Below, piece after piece: positions 55,136 through 64,000 of a DNA stretch of 64,000 nucleotides. This DNA comes from Perognathus longimembris pacificus (Eukaryota; Chordata; Mammalia; Rodentia; Heteromyidae), in the NCBI RefSeq assembly GCF_023159225.1, contig NC_063174.1:36987691-37051690 (forward strand), in the 5' to 3' direction. Position 1 is the stretch's first letter; each line of letters begins with the position of its first letter. The notes under the pieces were generated by a model. It did no database searches. It saw only the letters and a program-made list of their open reading frames with translations, and was not told the DNA's origin. The position numbers were made by a program, and so were the translations under genes.

Positions 55136-55499
55136 GATGTGAAAGCCATGCTTGGGACAGGTCAGGAAAAGCAATTTGGTATTTGGAAATAGCAGTACAC
55201 ATGCTCGCGTGGGGGGACGGGAGGGGAAATGGGTGCTGCTGATGGTTCTGTCCCTTCAGTGCAATGCTCCTCAAGCTCCAACTCATTTGGAGGCCCTCAA
55301 AGCCTGGCAAACGAGAGCAAGTACTCACCACCCCCCTACCCCACTTGTTGTCAGGTGTAACCTTGTCCCAATCCTAGAAATGACAATTATGGTGGTCACA
55401 GGTGTGGAATGTCTCTACTGTTCACCATGGCTTAGAATCAAATTTCCAAGAATGAAAACAACAAAGTAAAGGGGGGGGGGGCGTTCAAGAAACCAAATC
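55136..55499. other. Unique sequence
   Basis: Ends with a run of 11 G at about 55471-55481. No gene. Confidence 0.35.
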
Positions 55500-55537
55500 T
55501 TCCGGGAAGAGAAGAGGACGGGACAAGTGAATAACCG

Positions 55538-55543
55538 TTTATT
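55538..55543 (-). terminator. DCAF5: Candidate distal poly(A) signal AATAAA
   Basis: Reads GCAAATAAACGG on the minus strand. It marks the lower edge of the SINE-poor interval. Usage is inferred. Confidence 0.4.
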
Positions 55544-55807
55544 TGCATATACACAAGAGAAGAGTCGGCCTCGCTGGGTGAGGAGAGGTGGGACAGTGAG
55601 GAGGTAAGGCCAGCAGAGGAAGGCACCTTGACAGACAACAAGACTCTCAGCTCAGTAAATTGATCACAGTTGCCAACTTCATTTTCCCCAAGCCAACAAC
55701 TTATATAACTCATTTACTTGCTGTCCACGAGAATCATTTACAAAACCAGGTGGAAGTAAAGTGTAGAGAAAGGGTTTTATCTATCTGAACCTGCGACTTT
55801 AAAACTT

Positions 55808-55815
55808 TATGTACA
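55808..55815 (-). promoter_or_regulatory. Pumilio-type response element in the 3' UTR
   Basis: TGTACATA on the minus strand fits the PUF-protein consensus UGUANAUA. It would act on the mRNA only if the long 3' UTR is used. Confidence 0.35.
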
Positions 55816-56039
55816 GGATGTGAGGGGAAGGGGAAAATATAAGACACACTTTCAAATAGTTATTAATCTATCAGTGCTCTCTGCCCTGCTAAGGAAAATA
55901 CTTATCACGGGAGCATTTGGGGGTTACGTGCATCTCAAGTTGGGACCTCAATTCTACAGTGGTGCAGGCAGAGGAGCTATAGGAATAGTTCTGGCCAGGG
56001 GTTCAGGACCAAGATCACACACGTAAGATGTGAGGCAAC

Positions 56040-56215
56040 TAAAATAAATACCCACTTCCCAGATGCTCAGTGGGTTTGTTCTGGGGCTCAATCTTCTGGC
56101 CAGTGGAACTGCAATGCGGCACATCTCTCTCAAGGACGGAAGGCATCCTTCTGAACCCATATTCTTTGACTTTTAGGCAGGCGCTCTATCACTTGAGCCA
56201 TGCCTCCAGTCCTTC
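56040..56215 (-). mobile_element. Old ID SINE remnant, antisense
   Basis: GCGCTCTATCACTTGAGCCATG and TTGTTCTGGGGCTCAATCTT are antisense A- and B-box remnants. It is the only clear SINE in the 3' UTR. Confidence 0.55.
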
Positions 56216-57685
56216 TTGACTTCTATAGTTAACCAAAATAAAACCTGACTTTATGAACATTAGGAACTTCTCTTTTGAGCAACCAAAACAAAGTAAAGGC
56301 TTTTTAAAAATCAAAGACCCAGTTCTGCACCTGGGGACTATAACCATCAACAGCTAGTTACCAAGAGAACTTCATTTTTTTTTTCTTCTTCCAGAATATG
56401 TGAACTGTCTTTAGGAGAAATCAGAAGAGGCTATCTGTTGATCAGGTTAAAATAAAACAAACTTTAAGGATTGGGCGTGCTGACTAAGAAGGGGAAGAGA
56501 AACACACACTGAGTGGTTATTTCTTTTTTGTATATAAAGGATTAAAAATTCAAATTTAATACATTTTGGAAAAGCAAATGTAAAATGACTTGGGCTTATA
56601 AAACCAGAATTTACAATTATCTGTGAATAGTCAAAGACAAATTATAGAACCATTTAGGTTACAAATTCAGAGTAATTCTATTCGTTACAGAATCACTATC
56701 CCACTTCCCCAGTAAGAGTCCAGTTGTTGAACCATATGCATCCCTGCCCCACACGCTCCATCTCCTGCTAACACAGCACTTCACACCCCAACCACAGCAC
56801 ACACATTCTAGGCACACCTTCCCTTGCAGAGCGAAGATGGTTACCTCCTCTACGCTTACACCAAGCATATAGAACCCAGCTCCACCACTAGACTTCATTT
56901 ATGGTTTAGCCCCCACAGGTCGAGGTCCCAGCAGGCCAGATCCTTGGTAGACAAGGAGTGCTGGGTCAGTGAGGCCAACTGGGCTTCCAGCTATCTAACA
57001 CCTCTGCACTGAAGTTATTGTTCTTTCTCTTCCTTGTGTTTTTGCCAGTATTCTGCCTTTAGTGTCATCCATGCCAACAAAACACCTGGTCATTCCTAGG
57101 TTTTCCTGTCTTAACCTTTCAAGGAGGGATGCTAAACACCACTACAAGGCTGAAAATCTCTCTCTCTCTTTTTTTTTTCCCTCTTAGTCATTACATAGCT
57201 CAACAGAACTGAGTCTCTTGTGGAGCCAGGGGTGAAATCAGATACCCCTCTCCCTATATCCTCTGCCTCCTAACAGACCTACTCAGTAAGAATGTCACTT
57301 TGAGATGCCTACCATTCTGCAAAGATCAGTCAGAACTCCGAAGCTTCTTTACTGTAAGCCTGAGGAAAGACACCAGGCCCACCAACACTGACAAATGGTT
57401 TTGAGTTGAATCAAAAGAATATGGTAGCACACTGTTTTTCACTACATTTCATTAACACACCTCTAACATCCACTTTAGTAGTTTGAGCACAGAGCTCTTG
57501 AAAGCTGTGTTTTCCCCTTCTTTCAATATGTCAAGCCTCCATCACATGAATCCAAGGAAGTACCTGCTGGCCTACAAGCCCTGACCTAGTGCCTGACTGG
57601 CTACTTTGTGTTATCTGCGACTAGTCATATTGTATGGCCCCTGTGCAGTACACATCGCCACACACTCAGTTTGCAAACAGCAGAA

Positions 57686-57691
57686 TTTATT
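57686..57691 (-). terminator. DCAF5: Candidate proximal poly(A) signal AATAAA
   Basis: Reads CTAATAAATTCTG on the minus strand, about 665 bases after the stop codon. Usage is inferred. Confidence 0.4.
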
Positions 57692-58356
57692 AGGGAACTA
57701 TGTGCTCTTGAGTCTGATCTTACATGCTAACCTCTCACTAGCATTAAAAATGCTCTTTTAGTATGTGCACATTTAATGTTCAATGAAGTGTTCCTTTGAG
57801 AAAATATGGAAGATTCCTGTAAGAAAGGAACAGTGCTCTCCCCTCCAGTGTAGCCAGTGGGCTGAAAGCCTCTTTGCTTTCTGCCAGCATAAATCTACAA
57901 CTCACTGGCAACGCAATCTGATTGAACAGAGTATTCACCATTAACACCACAACCCCTATGGCATGTGAACAGGTGAGATGGCAAAAATTACAGACCCACA
58001 GATTCTTGCTGATGGCTAAAAGAAAGGTAACATGAGACAAAGAGCTCACATGCACCAGTGCACACATGCACACAAGAACAAGTCAAACGTCCCAACAGGG
58101 ATTTCCTTTCCCAGAACCTTGCTCTCGCCTCACTATAAAGGAGCCACATGGATTTGCTCCTCAACACAGCACAAGCCAATGGCTAGACATTCAAACCCAC
58201 TGGTGAATGGTGAATAGAAGGGAGCAGCAGTGGACACAAAATTCTAGGCCCTGGTTTTATGTGCCTTTAATACTTTTTTCCTTTCCTCCGTGTTCACTAA
58301 CAAGATAAAATGTGTAAGGCTACTGTTTGTAGCTGTTTGTTTTCCCTTTGTATTTA

Positions 58357-60126
58357 TCATGTTTTCAATTTCTTCTCTGAGGAGGAATTCTCTGAATCTG
58401 TGTCTTCTAATTCAACCCGGTGCCTTTTGAGGCCACTGTGGCTGTAAGCAGCCCGGCTGCTGTCTGGGGCTGAGCGGTCGGTGGGGTCCTCTCTCGTTCC
58501 AGCACTGGCGGCCTCGCTGGCCATTCCGGACACACAACAATCTTTGTGTAGGAGAGTCCCTGACACAGACAAGTTATCATGGTCAGTGCTGGAGTGTCCT
58601 GGGGAAGAAAAGGCCACTGCCTCTAGTTCCCCAAAGTTTTGCCCATTGTTGTGGGGGTGTGGGGGCCAGGGGTGTAAGCGTCCATTGTTGTGGTTGGCAC
58701 AGATGGTTTCAAGGCTCCTCTCCTCACTGTCATCAGACTGGGTTCTGGGGCGGTTGCCAGACCCACCATCAAGAATAGAGCCAGATGGCTTAGGGACTGG
58801 AAGAGAGGGTGACTCCTCAGCCTGGCTGCTCAGGGCCTTGCTTAAGGACTTTCCATTGAGTTTCTTGGTTTCAAAAGAGTGTTCTAGAGAGCCACCATTG
58901 TTAGTGTCCTCAGAGGTGCCCTCTGGTACCTCTGCCCAGGAATAGCTGCTGTGCTCATGACCTGGGCCATTGCTAGGATTTCTAGTGGAAGTCCCTTCTT
59001 TAAAAGCATCCTTGCTAAGCCCTTCAGGGGGCTGGTCCTGGCTCCTCTGGGCCACAGCTATGTTTACACAGGCTTCCTTACTAGAAGAAGGGACTGGGTT
59101 GTCTTTGTGGCTGGTTCCTGCTCTCCCTTCATCTGCCTCCCCAGTCACAATGGAGGGCTCTCCATCTTTGTTATTTGAGTAAGAGATGTAAGAGTAGCGG
59201 AGCCATTTGTAAGCTTTATAAATCTTTCGTTCAACCGATTCTATGTTGGAAGTTGGTGATGCTCGGTTTGGCTGAATCTCCAGGGTGGAAGTGCTCCGCT
59301 CAGGGGAGGAGGCGGGGGAGGAGGAAAGGTCGTCCACCTTGATCTGGGGGTAATCATAGTTGTCTTCTCCAATGTAGGTGTTTGTGGGCTTGATTGGAGC
59401 ACTAGGCCTCTCTTCTCGGGGTGTCTTTTGTCGCCGACGCATGGCATTTCGCTGCCGGGTGGAGGCTCGGCGTTCATTCAGTTCCTCTTCATCCTCTGAG
59501 CTGCTGGAGCTGCTGGAACTGCTGGATTCATCTTCAGGACTGGGTGACCGTGGCCGGGGGAAGAGATCTGTGTCCAGTTCAACCTCGCAGGCATTCTCTT
59601 CTGAATCGGACTCGTTGGACAGAGCCAGAAGGCGTTTATCCTGGTAGCGCCTCAGAGCAGACAGGCGCTGCTGGCGGGACGCTGTGTCCTCACATGTGGA
59701 TGTTGGTGGGGTCGGGGCCACGGCATTTGTGCTGTTGACCCTAAGGGGGCCCAGGTGGAAGGCATTGTCAGCAGACTCATCTACTGTGGGAGGCGGGGAG
59801 CGAGGCAGTGAGGCCGAGGACTCTGAGTCAGTGTAGCCTGAGCGCTCACTGACTCCTGCATGAAGTTGAAGGATAGTACTTTCACTGAGGTCACTGTCTG
59901 AGTCGGAGCTCCAACCCTCAATTTCTCGGCGAACCAGGGAGTCAAAGAAGGCCATCATCCGGGGGTCTTCCTGGACTGACTGATTGGCATAGTCGTGGGA
60001 CAGACCACTCCCACTATTCAGCACAAGGCTGATGTATTCTTCATGGGTGTAGAGGCAGCGGGAATCATCTTCAATCCGGCCATCGAGGTCTCCAGTACAT
60101 CCTGGCTGCTTGTAAGGGCTCCAGAT
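58357..60126 (-). CDS. DCAF5: DCAF5 terminal coding exon (C-terminal 589 residues)
   Basis: DCAF5 is a WD40 substrate receptor of CUL4-DDB1 ubiquitin ligases. This exon opens in phase at IWSPYKQPGCTG, the end of the WD40 domain encoded upstream, and continues through DDSRCLYTHEEYISLV and MMAFFDSLVRREIEGW. The low-complexity tail is intact. It has ten serines (exon residues 201-210) followed by an acidic SEDEEE run, a basic stretch (about 220-240, RRASTRQRNAMRRRQK), the motif ERKIYKAYKWLRYSYISYSN (299-318) and a lysine-rich end EKKLKT. The reading frame is open throughout and ends with TGA at 58357-58359. The exon start is fixed by the acceptor ACAG at 60127-60130. The valine codon GTG at 60022-60024 is internal, not an initiator. 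Identification is from remembered DCAF5 sequence; the length fits a 942-residue human protein with about 353 residues upstream. Confidence 0.97.
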   Translation of the reverse strand: MWSPYKQPGCTGDLDGRIEDDSRCLYTHEEYISLVLNSGSGLSHDYANQSVQEDPRMMAFFDSLVRREIEGWSSDSDSDLSESTILQLHAGVSERSGYTDSESSASLPRSPPPTVDESADNAFHLGPLRVNSTNAVAPTPPTSTCEDTASRQQRLSALRRYQDKRLLALSNESDSEENACEVELDTDLFPRPRSPSPEDESSSSSSSSSSEDEEELNERRASTRQRNAMRRRQKTPREERPSAPIKPTNTYIGEDNYDYPQIKVDDLSSSPASSPERSTSTLEIQPNRASPTSNIESVERKIYKAYKWLRYSYISYSNNKDGEPSIVTGEADEGRAGTSHKDNPVPSSSKEACVNIAVAQRSQDQPPEGLSKDAFKEGTSTRNPSNGPGHEHSSYSWAEVPEGTSEDTNNGGSLEHSFETKKLNGKSLSKALSSQAEESPSLPVPKPSGSILDGGSGNRPRTQSDDSEERSLETICANHNNGRLHPWPPHPHNNGQNFGELEAVAFSSPGHSSTDHDNLSVSGTLLHKDCCVSGMASEAASAGTREDPTDRSAPDSSRAAYSHSGLKRHRVELEDTDSENSSSEKKLKT

Positions 60127-60160
60127 CTGTATAGAAGATGAACAACAAGAGCAACTAAGA
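60127..60160 (-). other. DCAF5: Splice acceptor of the last DCAF5 exon
   Basis: On the minus strand a pyrimidine-rich run (GCTCTTGTTGTTCATCTTC) leads to TATACAG, then the exon begins ATCTGG. The phase-0 junction agrees with the protein (I-W-S-P). Confidence 0.93.
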
Positions 60161-60261
60161 CTGATTGGAAAGTGATCTATATTTGGTAGTTAAAAATGCC
60201 ATGAAGTCAGAGCTTTTTTTGCATACTCTATGCTATCTTAAAGTCACTACCTTTAAAAGTG

Positions 60262-60840
60262 TATTCTTTGCCAGGCATGGTGGTACATGCCTGTAATCCT
60301 AGCACTTGAGAGGTTGCGGCAGGGGGATTGTAGTTTAAGGCCAGTTGGGGCTACACTTTGAGACTCTGTCTCAAGAATCAAGGCCAACGAGGCATACTTC
60401 TCAATCAACAGCTGAGTACAGTGGTACCTGCTCACAGGAGGCTTAGCTTGGGAAGATGGCAGTTCCAGGGCAGTGGAGGAAGAAAAGTGTGAGATTCCAA
60501 TCAATGGAAACAAACATGCCTGCTAGCTGTGAAGGGAAGCCTAAAACAGGGAGATCTTAATTTAGGCATGTGCTCAGAGGGGAAGCAAGACCCTCTTTCA
60601 AAAATAAGTGCAGGGGGGGGAGGGAAGGTGGGAGAAAAATGAAGGAGGGGGGTAACAAGTATGACAACAAATGTACTCACTAACTTACATATATAACTGT
60701 AACCTTTCTATACATCACCTTGACAATAAAATTAAATTCAAAAAATAAAAAATGCAAAAAGTGTGGAGGTGTAGCTCAGCAGCAGATTGCCTGCCTAGAA
60801 AATGTAAGGCCCTGAATTCAAACTCTAATATTTCCAGGGG
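60262..60840 (+). mobile_element. DCAF5: B1-B1-ID composite SINE split by L1
   Basis: B1 at 60262-60375 (GGCATGGTGGTACATGCCTGT), second B1-type unit at 60376-60607, and ID at 60765-60840 (GTGTAGCTCAGCAGCAGATTG). An L1 tail lies between the second B1 and the ID. The element is antisense to DCAF5. Confidence 0.7.
60608..60755 (+). mobile_element. Short L1 3' UTR insertion
   Basis: G-rich tract, then ACAAATGTACTCACTAAC and CATCACCTTGACAATAAAAT with an A-rich tail. Same 3' end as the copy at 7.1 kb. Confidence 0.85.
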
Positions 60841-60899
60841 GAAAAAAAGAACAACAACCAAAACACCAAAAAAAAACCAAAACCCAATTCAAGAGGCAA

Positions 60900-61255
60900 A
60901 TGTTAGGAAAATCATGGTTTGAGGCCAGCCCAGGCAAAAATGTCCACAAGACAAGTGGTGTGCACTTGTCACTCTAGCAATGCAGGAGAATAAGACTGGG
61001 AGGATTTTAGTTCTAGGCCGGCCAGACAAAAATTTTTTTAGACTCCAACTGAACAGGAGAGGTGCACAGTACTCATCCCAACTACAGTGGGAAGTTTAAG
61101 TAGGAAGAGCATGGTATGGGCAAGCCCCAAAAGTAAGACCCTATCTTAAAAATAACCAGACTAAAAAGGACTGGAGGTATGGAAAAGTGGTCAATTGCCT
61201 GCCTGGCAAACCTGAAGCCTCTAGTTCAAACCTCAGTACTGTCAAAACAACAACA
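60900..61255 (+). mobile_element. B1-B1-ID composite SINE
   Basis: B1-type units at about 60900-61040 and 61055-61165 (ACCCTATCTTAAAAATAACC), followed by ID (GGACTGGAGGTATGGAAAAGT, AGTTCAAACCTCAGTACTG) and a (CAA)n tail. Confidence 0.7.
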
Positions 61256-62564
61256 AAAAATTAGCAACAACAACAACAACAAAACATGCTTTCTAAGACT
61301 GGATCATGTAGCTGCAAATGGAAACCGAGGATCTCAGAGTTAGGTGGGAAAAAGCATGATTTAGAACAGAATTAGCCTTGTATCTGGAGGCCTACGCACT
61401 GTCTCTAGGTCCAAGATGGCCACATTTTGTCTCTCTTGCAACTTCTCTCCCCTTTGGTTTCCTCTATTTGAAACCTGGGAGTTATAATCCTGATCTAAAA
61501 TGTTGGAAGGAGGAGACTGGAAGACTAGTCAGTGTGTTAAAGAGATCTTCAGAAGATTAACACTGTGCACAGAGAGGCCCCACTTGTTCAAAGTGGAAAA
61601 CAGACTCAGCAGTCAGTCCTCTGAGAGTGTTTCAGTCTACAGCTCCAGTCTGCAACTCTACTCAACTGCAATATTTCTATTTTAACCAATGGGAATTGCT
61701 TATTGGAGCTTGATAAGAATAGCCCACTGCCTACACTGCAGCTCCCACTTGGACATGCAGGCATCAGTTACCCAGGAAACTGGGTTCTCTTAACCAGGGA
61801 ACTATTGGTTTGCTCCGCTGTTCTGTTAGCTTCAGAACAGGTAAGATGCACCCTGCAGGAGTGATGGCAATCCCATCCCTAACACATCTCCACTCTCTAA
61901 TTAGACACATGGACTCACAGTTACCAGGTGACAGAACTAGGATTCTAACTCAGGTCTGTCTGATTCAAAGGCTCAACTTCACAGGTTGGATAAGTTTGCA
62001 AAACTAAAGTTAAACATAATTAAGCTGTCATAGCAAACAAGAACGATTAACTCCACCTGGTCGCCAGATTGGTCCATAGAGCTGCAGAAAATCTGTTACA
62101 TCATTGAGTTGCTGTGGCAACTCAATAAATTCTGGGTGATTTTCTTGCCTGACAGGCTGATGTTTATCTTTAGATGGCATCTAACCCAAAGAAGAGTAAC
62201 CTCCCATTCTCCATTCACTATCAAAACAAAAACGTTTCCCCCAAAGCCATCTAAGGATGAATTTGCCTCCTTGTGGGGACTGTATTGATGCGCATTCCTC
62301 TGGTGCTTTACTTGGCAATTTCTGGAAAATAGCGTCTCCTTGGAGGAGTTCAAAAGAGGCTGAAGTAATCCAGAGCAGCTTCTCCAAAAATTCCCAATTC
62401 AGATTCATTCTTCAGTTTTGTTACCTATCTCCAATTCCTGTCCTCAGGTGTTCTCCTCTCTTTAGCTTCATAATCTCACTCAGGGGTTTTAAGGTGGTGG
62501 TTTACAAACTCTGGAGTGCCCAAGAATGACCTGCAGAACAATGCTGATTCTGAGCCCACTCTTT
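61256..62564. other. Unique intronic block, candidate conserved element
   Basis: SINE-free for 1.3 kb apart from a MIR relic at about 61880-61990 (GACAGAACTAGGATTCTAACTC). Bases 62040-62430 have complex composition with an X-box palindrome, fitting an intronic enhancer. Conservation is untested. Confidence 0.4.
62108..62121. promoter_or_regulatory. Candidate RFX X-box
   Basis: GTTGCTGTGGCAAC fits the RFX consensus of two inverted half-sites (GTTGCY...GGCAAC). It is the core of a longer perfect inverted repeat, ATTGAGTTGC / GCAACTCAAT, at 62103-62126. Motif evidence only. Confidence 0.5.
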
Positions 62565-62569
62565 ATTTA

Positions 62570-62755
62570 TTTATTGGGGGGGGGGGGTGGAGCTTGCACT
62601 CTGGTACTCTCCCACTAGAGCCATGCCTCCAGTCTGGCATTTTTTTTTTCTGGACAATTAAAGATGAAGTCTCAGGGACTTTTCTATATGGGTTGCTGAT
62701 CCTTGGGTCTCAGCCTCCTAAGTAGCTCATGGATTTGACCCACGAGAGCCTGGAT
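62570..62755 (-). mobile_element. Antisense ID-B1 SINE remnant
   Basis: Starts with a G13 run, then the antisense ID part (CACTAGAGCCATGCCTCCAG) and the antisense B1 head (TCTCAGCCTCCTAAGTAGCTC). Confidence 0.6.
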
Positions 62756-63274
62756 GAAGTTCTACTCTTAAAAGATTGTTGGTCTTCACCCTTAAAGTAT
62801 CAATTTCAAACATTGTGAAGTAGTTCATTTTTTGACCTTGAATATCAACAACTCAAAATCAAAGCAATGAAAAAAGAAAACCCAAACTCAACTTCCTATT
62901 ACTTATTAAATGTGGGCAGGCATGGTTCCTCATTGGAGCTAGATTCGGAAAAAAGGAAGAGGGCTGAAATTTCGCTCTCATCCTATGAAGAGTTTGTTCA
63001 AAGCCTGAGTAAAAAGATAAAGTTATATTCTTTTTCCAAGAACATTCAAGTGGAAAGCCAGTTAAGTATCAACTATCTGAGTGGCCACCCCCTGGCTTGA
63101 TATATCAGCTATATGCTCTCTTCTCTCTGTTTGTCTGTGTACTGTGTACCTATGTATAAGGTCCTAAACTGCTATTGGAGGGATTATTACATTCTCTAAT
63201 GAGGCTTCTAAGGCCTTCTGGAGCCTGCTTCTTCACTTAACCTAATTGTTTTTTGGTTTTTTGGTTTGTTTGTT

Positions 63275-63502
63275 TTTTTGTCGGTCATAGGACTTGAATC
63301 CAGGACCTGGGTACTGTCCCTGAGCTCTTTTGCTCAAGGCTACTGCTCTACCTCTTTGAACCACAATTCCACTTCTGGTTTCCTGGTGGTTAATTGGAGA
63401 TAAGATTCCTTTCCTGCCCCATGCTGGCTTTGAACTGCAATCCTCAGATCTCAGCCTCCTGAGTAGCTAGGATTACAAGCCTGAGCTACCAGCACCTAGT
63501 AT
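63275..63502 (-). mobile_element. B1-Geo SINE, antisense
   Basis: Antisense Geo, linker GGTGGTTAATTGGAGATAAG and B1 head GAGTAGCTAGGATTACAAGC. It is sense with respect to DCAF5 transcription. Confidence 0.9.
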
Positions 63503-64000
63503 CAATTATTTTAATAGGTCTTATGTGCTCCTGTTTCTGAACATGTTTGTTTATAAGCACAATGCCTAGCACACAGTAAGCAGGGACTAAATGTTTGGTC
63601 CAATGGAATAAATAACCATTCCAGCTATTTGGGATGTTCCTCCCATTCTCAAATATTATCCTTTGCTGAAATTACCTCAGATTAGGGGAAAAAATCTCTC
63701 CTTCCTATAGTACTTTGTGTCCCTTGAGCACTTGTTGCATCTCTCATTATGTTGCATTTTTCATGTGTTCTCATGTTTCCTATTTTTCCCTCTTCATGTT
63801 CCCCATAGGACATAGCACAATGGCTTATACAGGTATATATCACAAATATGGGGAGAGTAAATAAATATTGGGCTTTGAGGGGAATAATGCCAGGATTTGC
63901 CCCATTCCCCCATATTTATAACACATTTACTAAATGTGGGCATTTGAAGAAATGGAAGATCTACTGTGGGTTGGGGCAGAAGGTTGGTCCTACAAAAAAG
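63503..64000. other. Intronic sequence with a MIR-like scrap
   Basis: GCACAATGCCTAGCACACAG (63558-63577) and ATGGAATAAATAACC resemble a MIR end. Otherwise nothing is recognised. Confidence 0.45.

Larger units (their letters stand above)
55500..58356 (-). other. DCAF5: DCAF5 3' untranslated region (probable extent)
   Basis: Begins directly after the DCAF5 stop codon. The 2.86 kb is almost free of SINEs, with only an old ID fragment near 56160-56215, whereas the flanks carry one every few hundred bases. This is the pattern expected of a constrained 3' UTR. The true end is not fixed: minus-strand AATAAA signals occur at 57686-57691 and 55538-55543. A Pumilio-type TGTACATA lies at 55808-55815. 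Confidence 0.6.
60127..64000 (-). other. DCAF5: Last intron of DCAF5 (3' part)
   Basis: The transcribed strand is minus. The intron runs beyond the window. No WD40-encoding exon was seen in 60127-64000. It holds composite SINEs, L1 tails and a unique block at 61256-62564. Confidence 0.9.

Noticed and set aside
58481..58945. 154-codon open frame on the plus strand inside DCAF5
   Set aside because: It is the shadow of the real coding frame on the opposite strand.
60022..60024. Apparent start codon of the 555-residue frame
   Set aside because: The codon is GTG (valine) in the middle of the exon. The frame continues upstream to the splice acceptor at 60127.

Overview
The window is mammalian, from a rodent, and most probably from the superfamily Geomyoidea (pocket mice, kangaroo rats, pocket gophers). 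Dozens of SINE copies carry a 3' module that I match from memory to the Geo half of the IDL-Geo SINE described for that group. They sit beside 7SL-derived B1 units, tRNA-derived ID units, rodent-type L1 tails, MIR relics and many microsatellites. The species cannot be fixed from sequence alone.

Only one protein-coding feature is supported. It is the terminal coding exon of DCAF5 (DDB1- and CUL4-associated factor 5, formerly WDR22), minus strand, 58357-60126, intact and ending in a normal stop. The 3' UTR continues to lower coordinates, at least to about 55500. The last intron fills 60127-64000. No CpG-island promoter and no other exon was seen. From human synteny (recalled), the left 55 kb should be the interval between the 3' end of DCAF5 and the 5' end of ACTN1.

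Layout. 1-13 kb: gene-free sequence with scattered SINEs, an L1 tail (6.2-7.1 kb), MIRs and an ancient repeat split by a SINE (4.0-4.8 kb). 13-27 kb: dense SINEs, an MLT1-like LTR (15.9-16.3 kb), a SINE-free GC-richer block (16.3-17.9 kb), an L1 tail with a clean target-site duplication (20 kb) and a MaLR LTR interrupted by a SINE (25.1-25.7 kb). 27-38 kb: two solo endogenous-retrovirus LTRs (27.2 kb minus, 31.7 kb plus), an old L1 broken by several younger insertions, and nested SINEs. 38-55 kb: more SINE and L1 insertions alternating with unique blocks, one holding a perfect 20-bp-arm hairpin (42.8 kb). 55-64 kb: DCAF5.

The retroelements form layers. The oldest are MIR, L1M and MLT1; then B1 and ID monomers and B1-B1-ID trimers; then B1-Geo; the youngest are near-identical IDL-Geo copies with intact poly(A) tails and target-site duplications. 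I found no undescribed protein system. The most unusual observations are the composite SINE architectures, the hairpin, the two complete solo LTRs, a 55-bp L1 insertion and a palindromic RFX-type X-box in the DCAF5 intron.

SINE and MIR boundaries are read by eye and may be off by 5-20 bases. Boundaries set by target-site duplications are exact.
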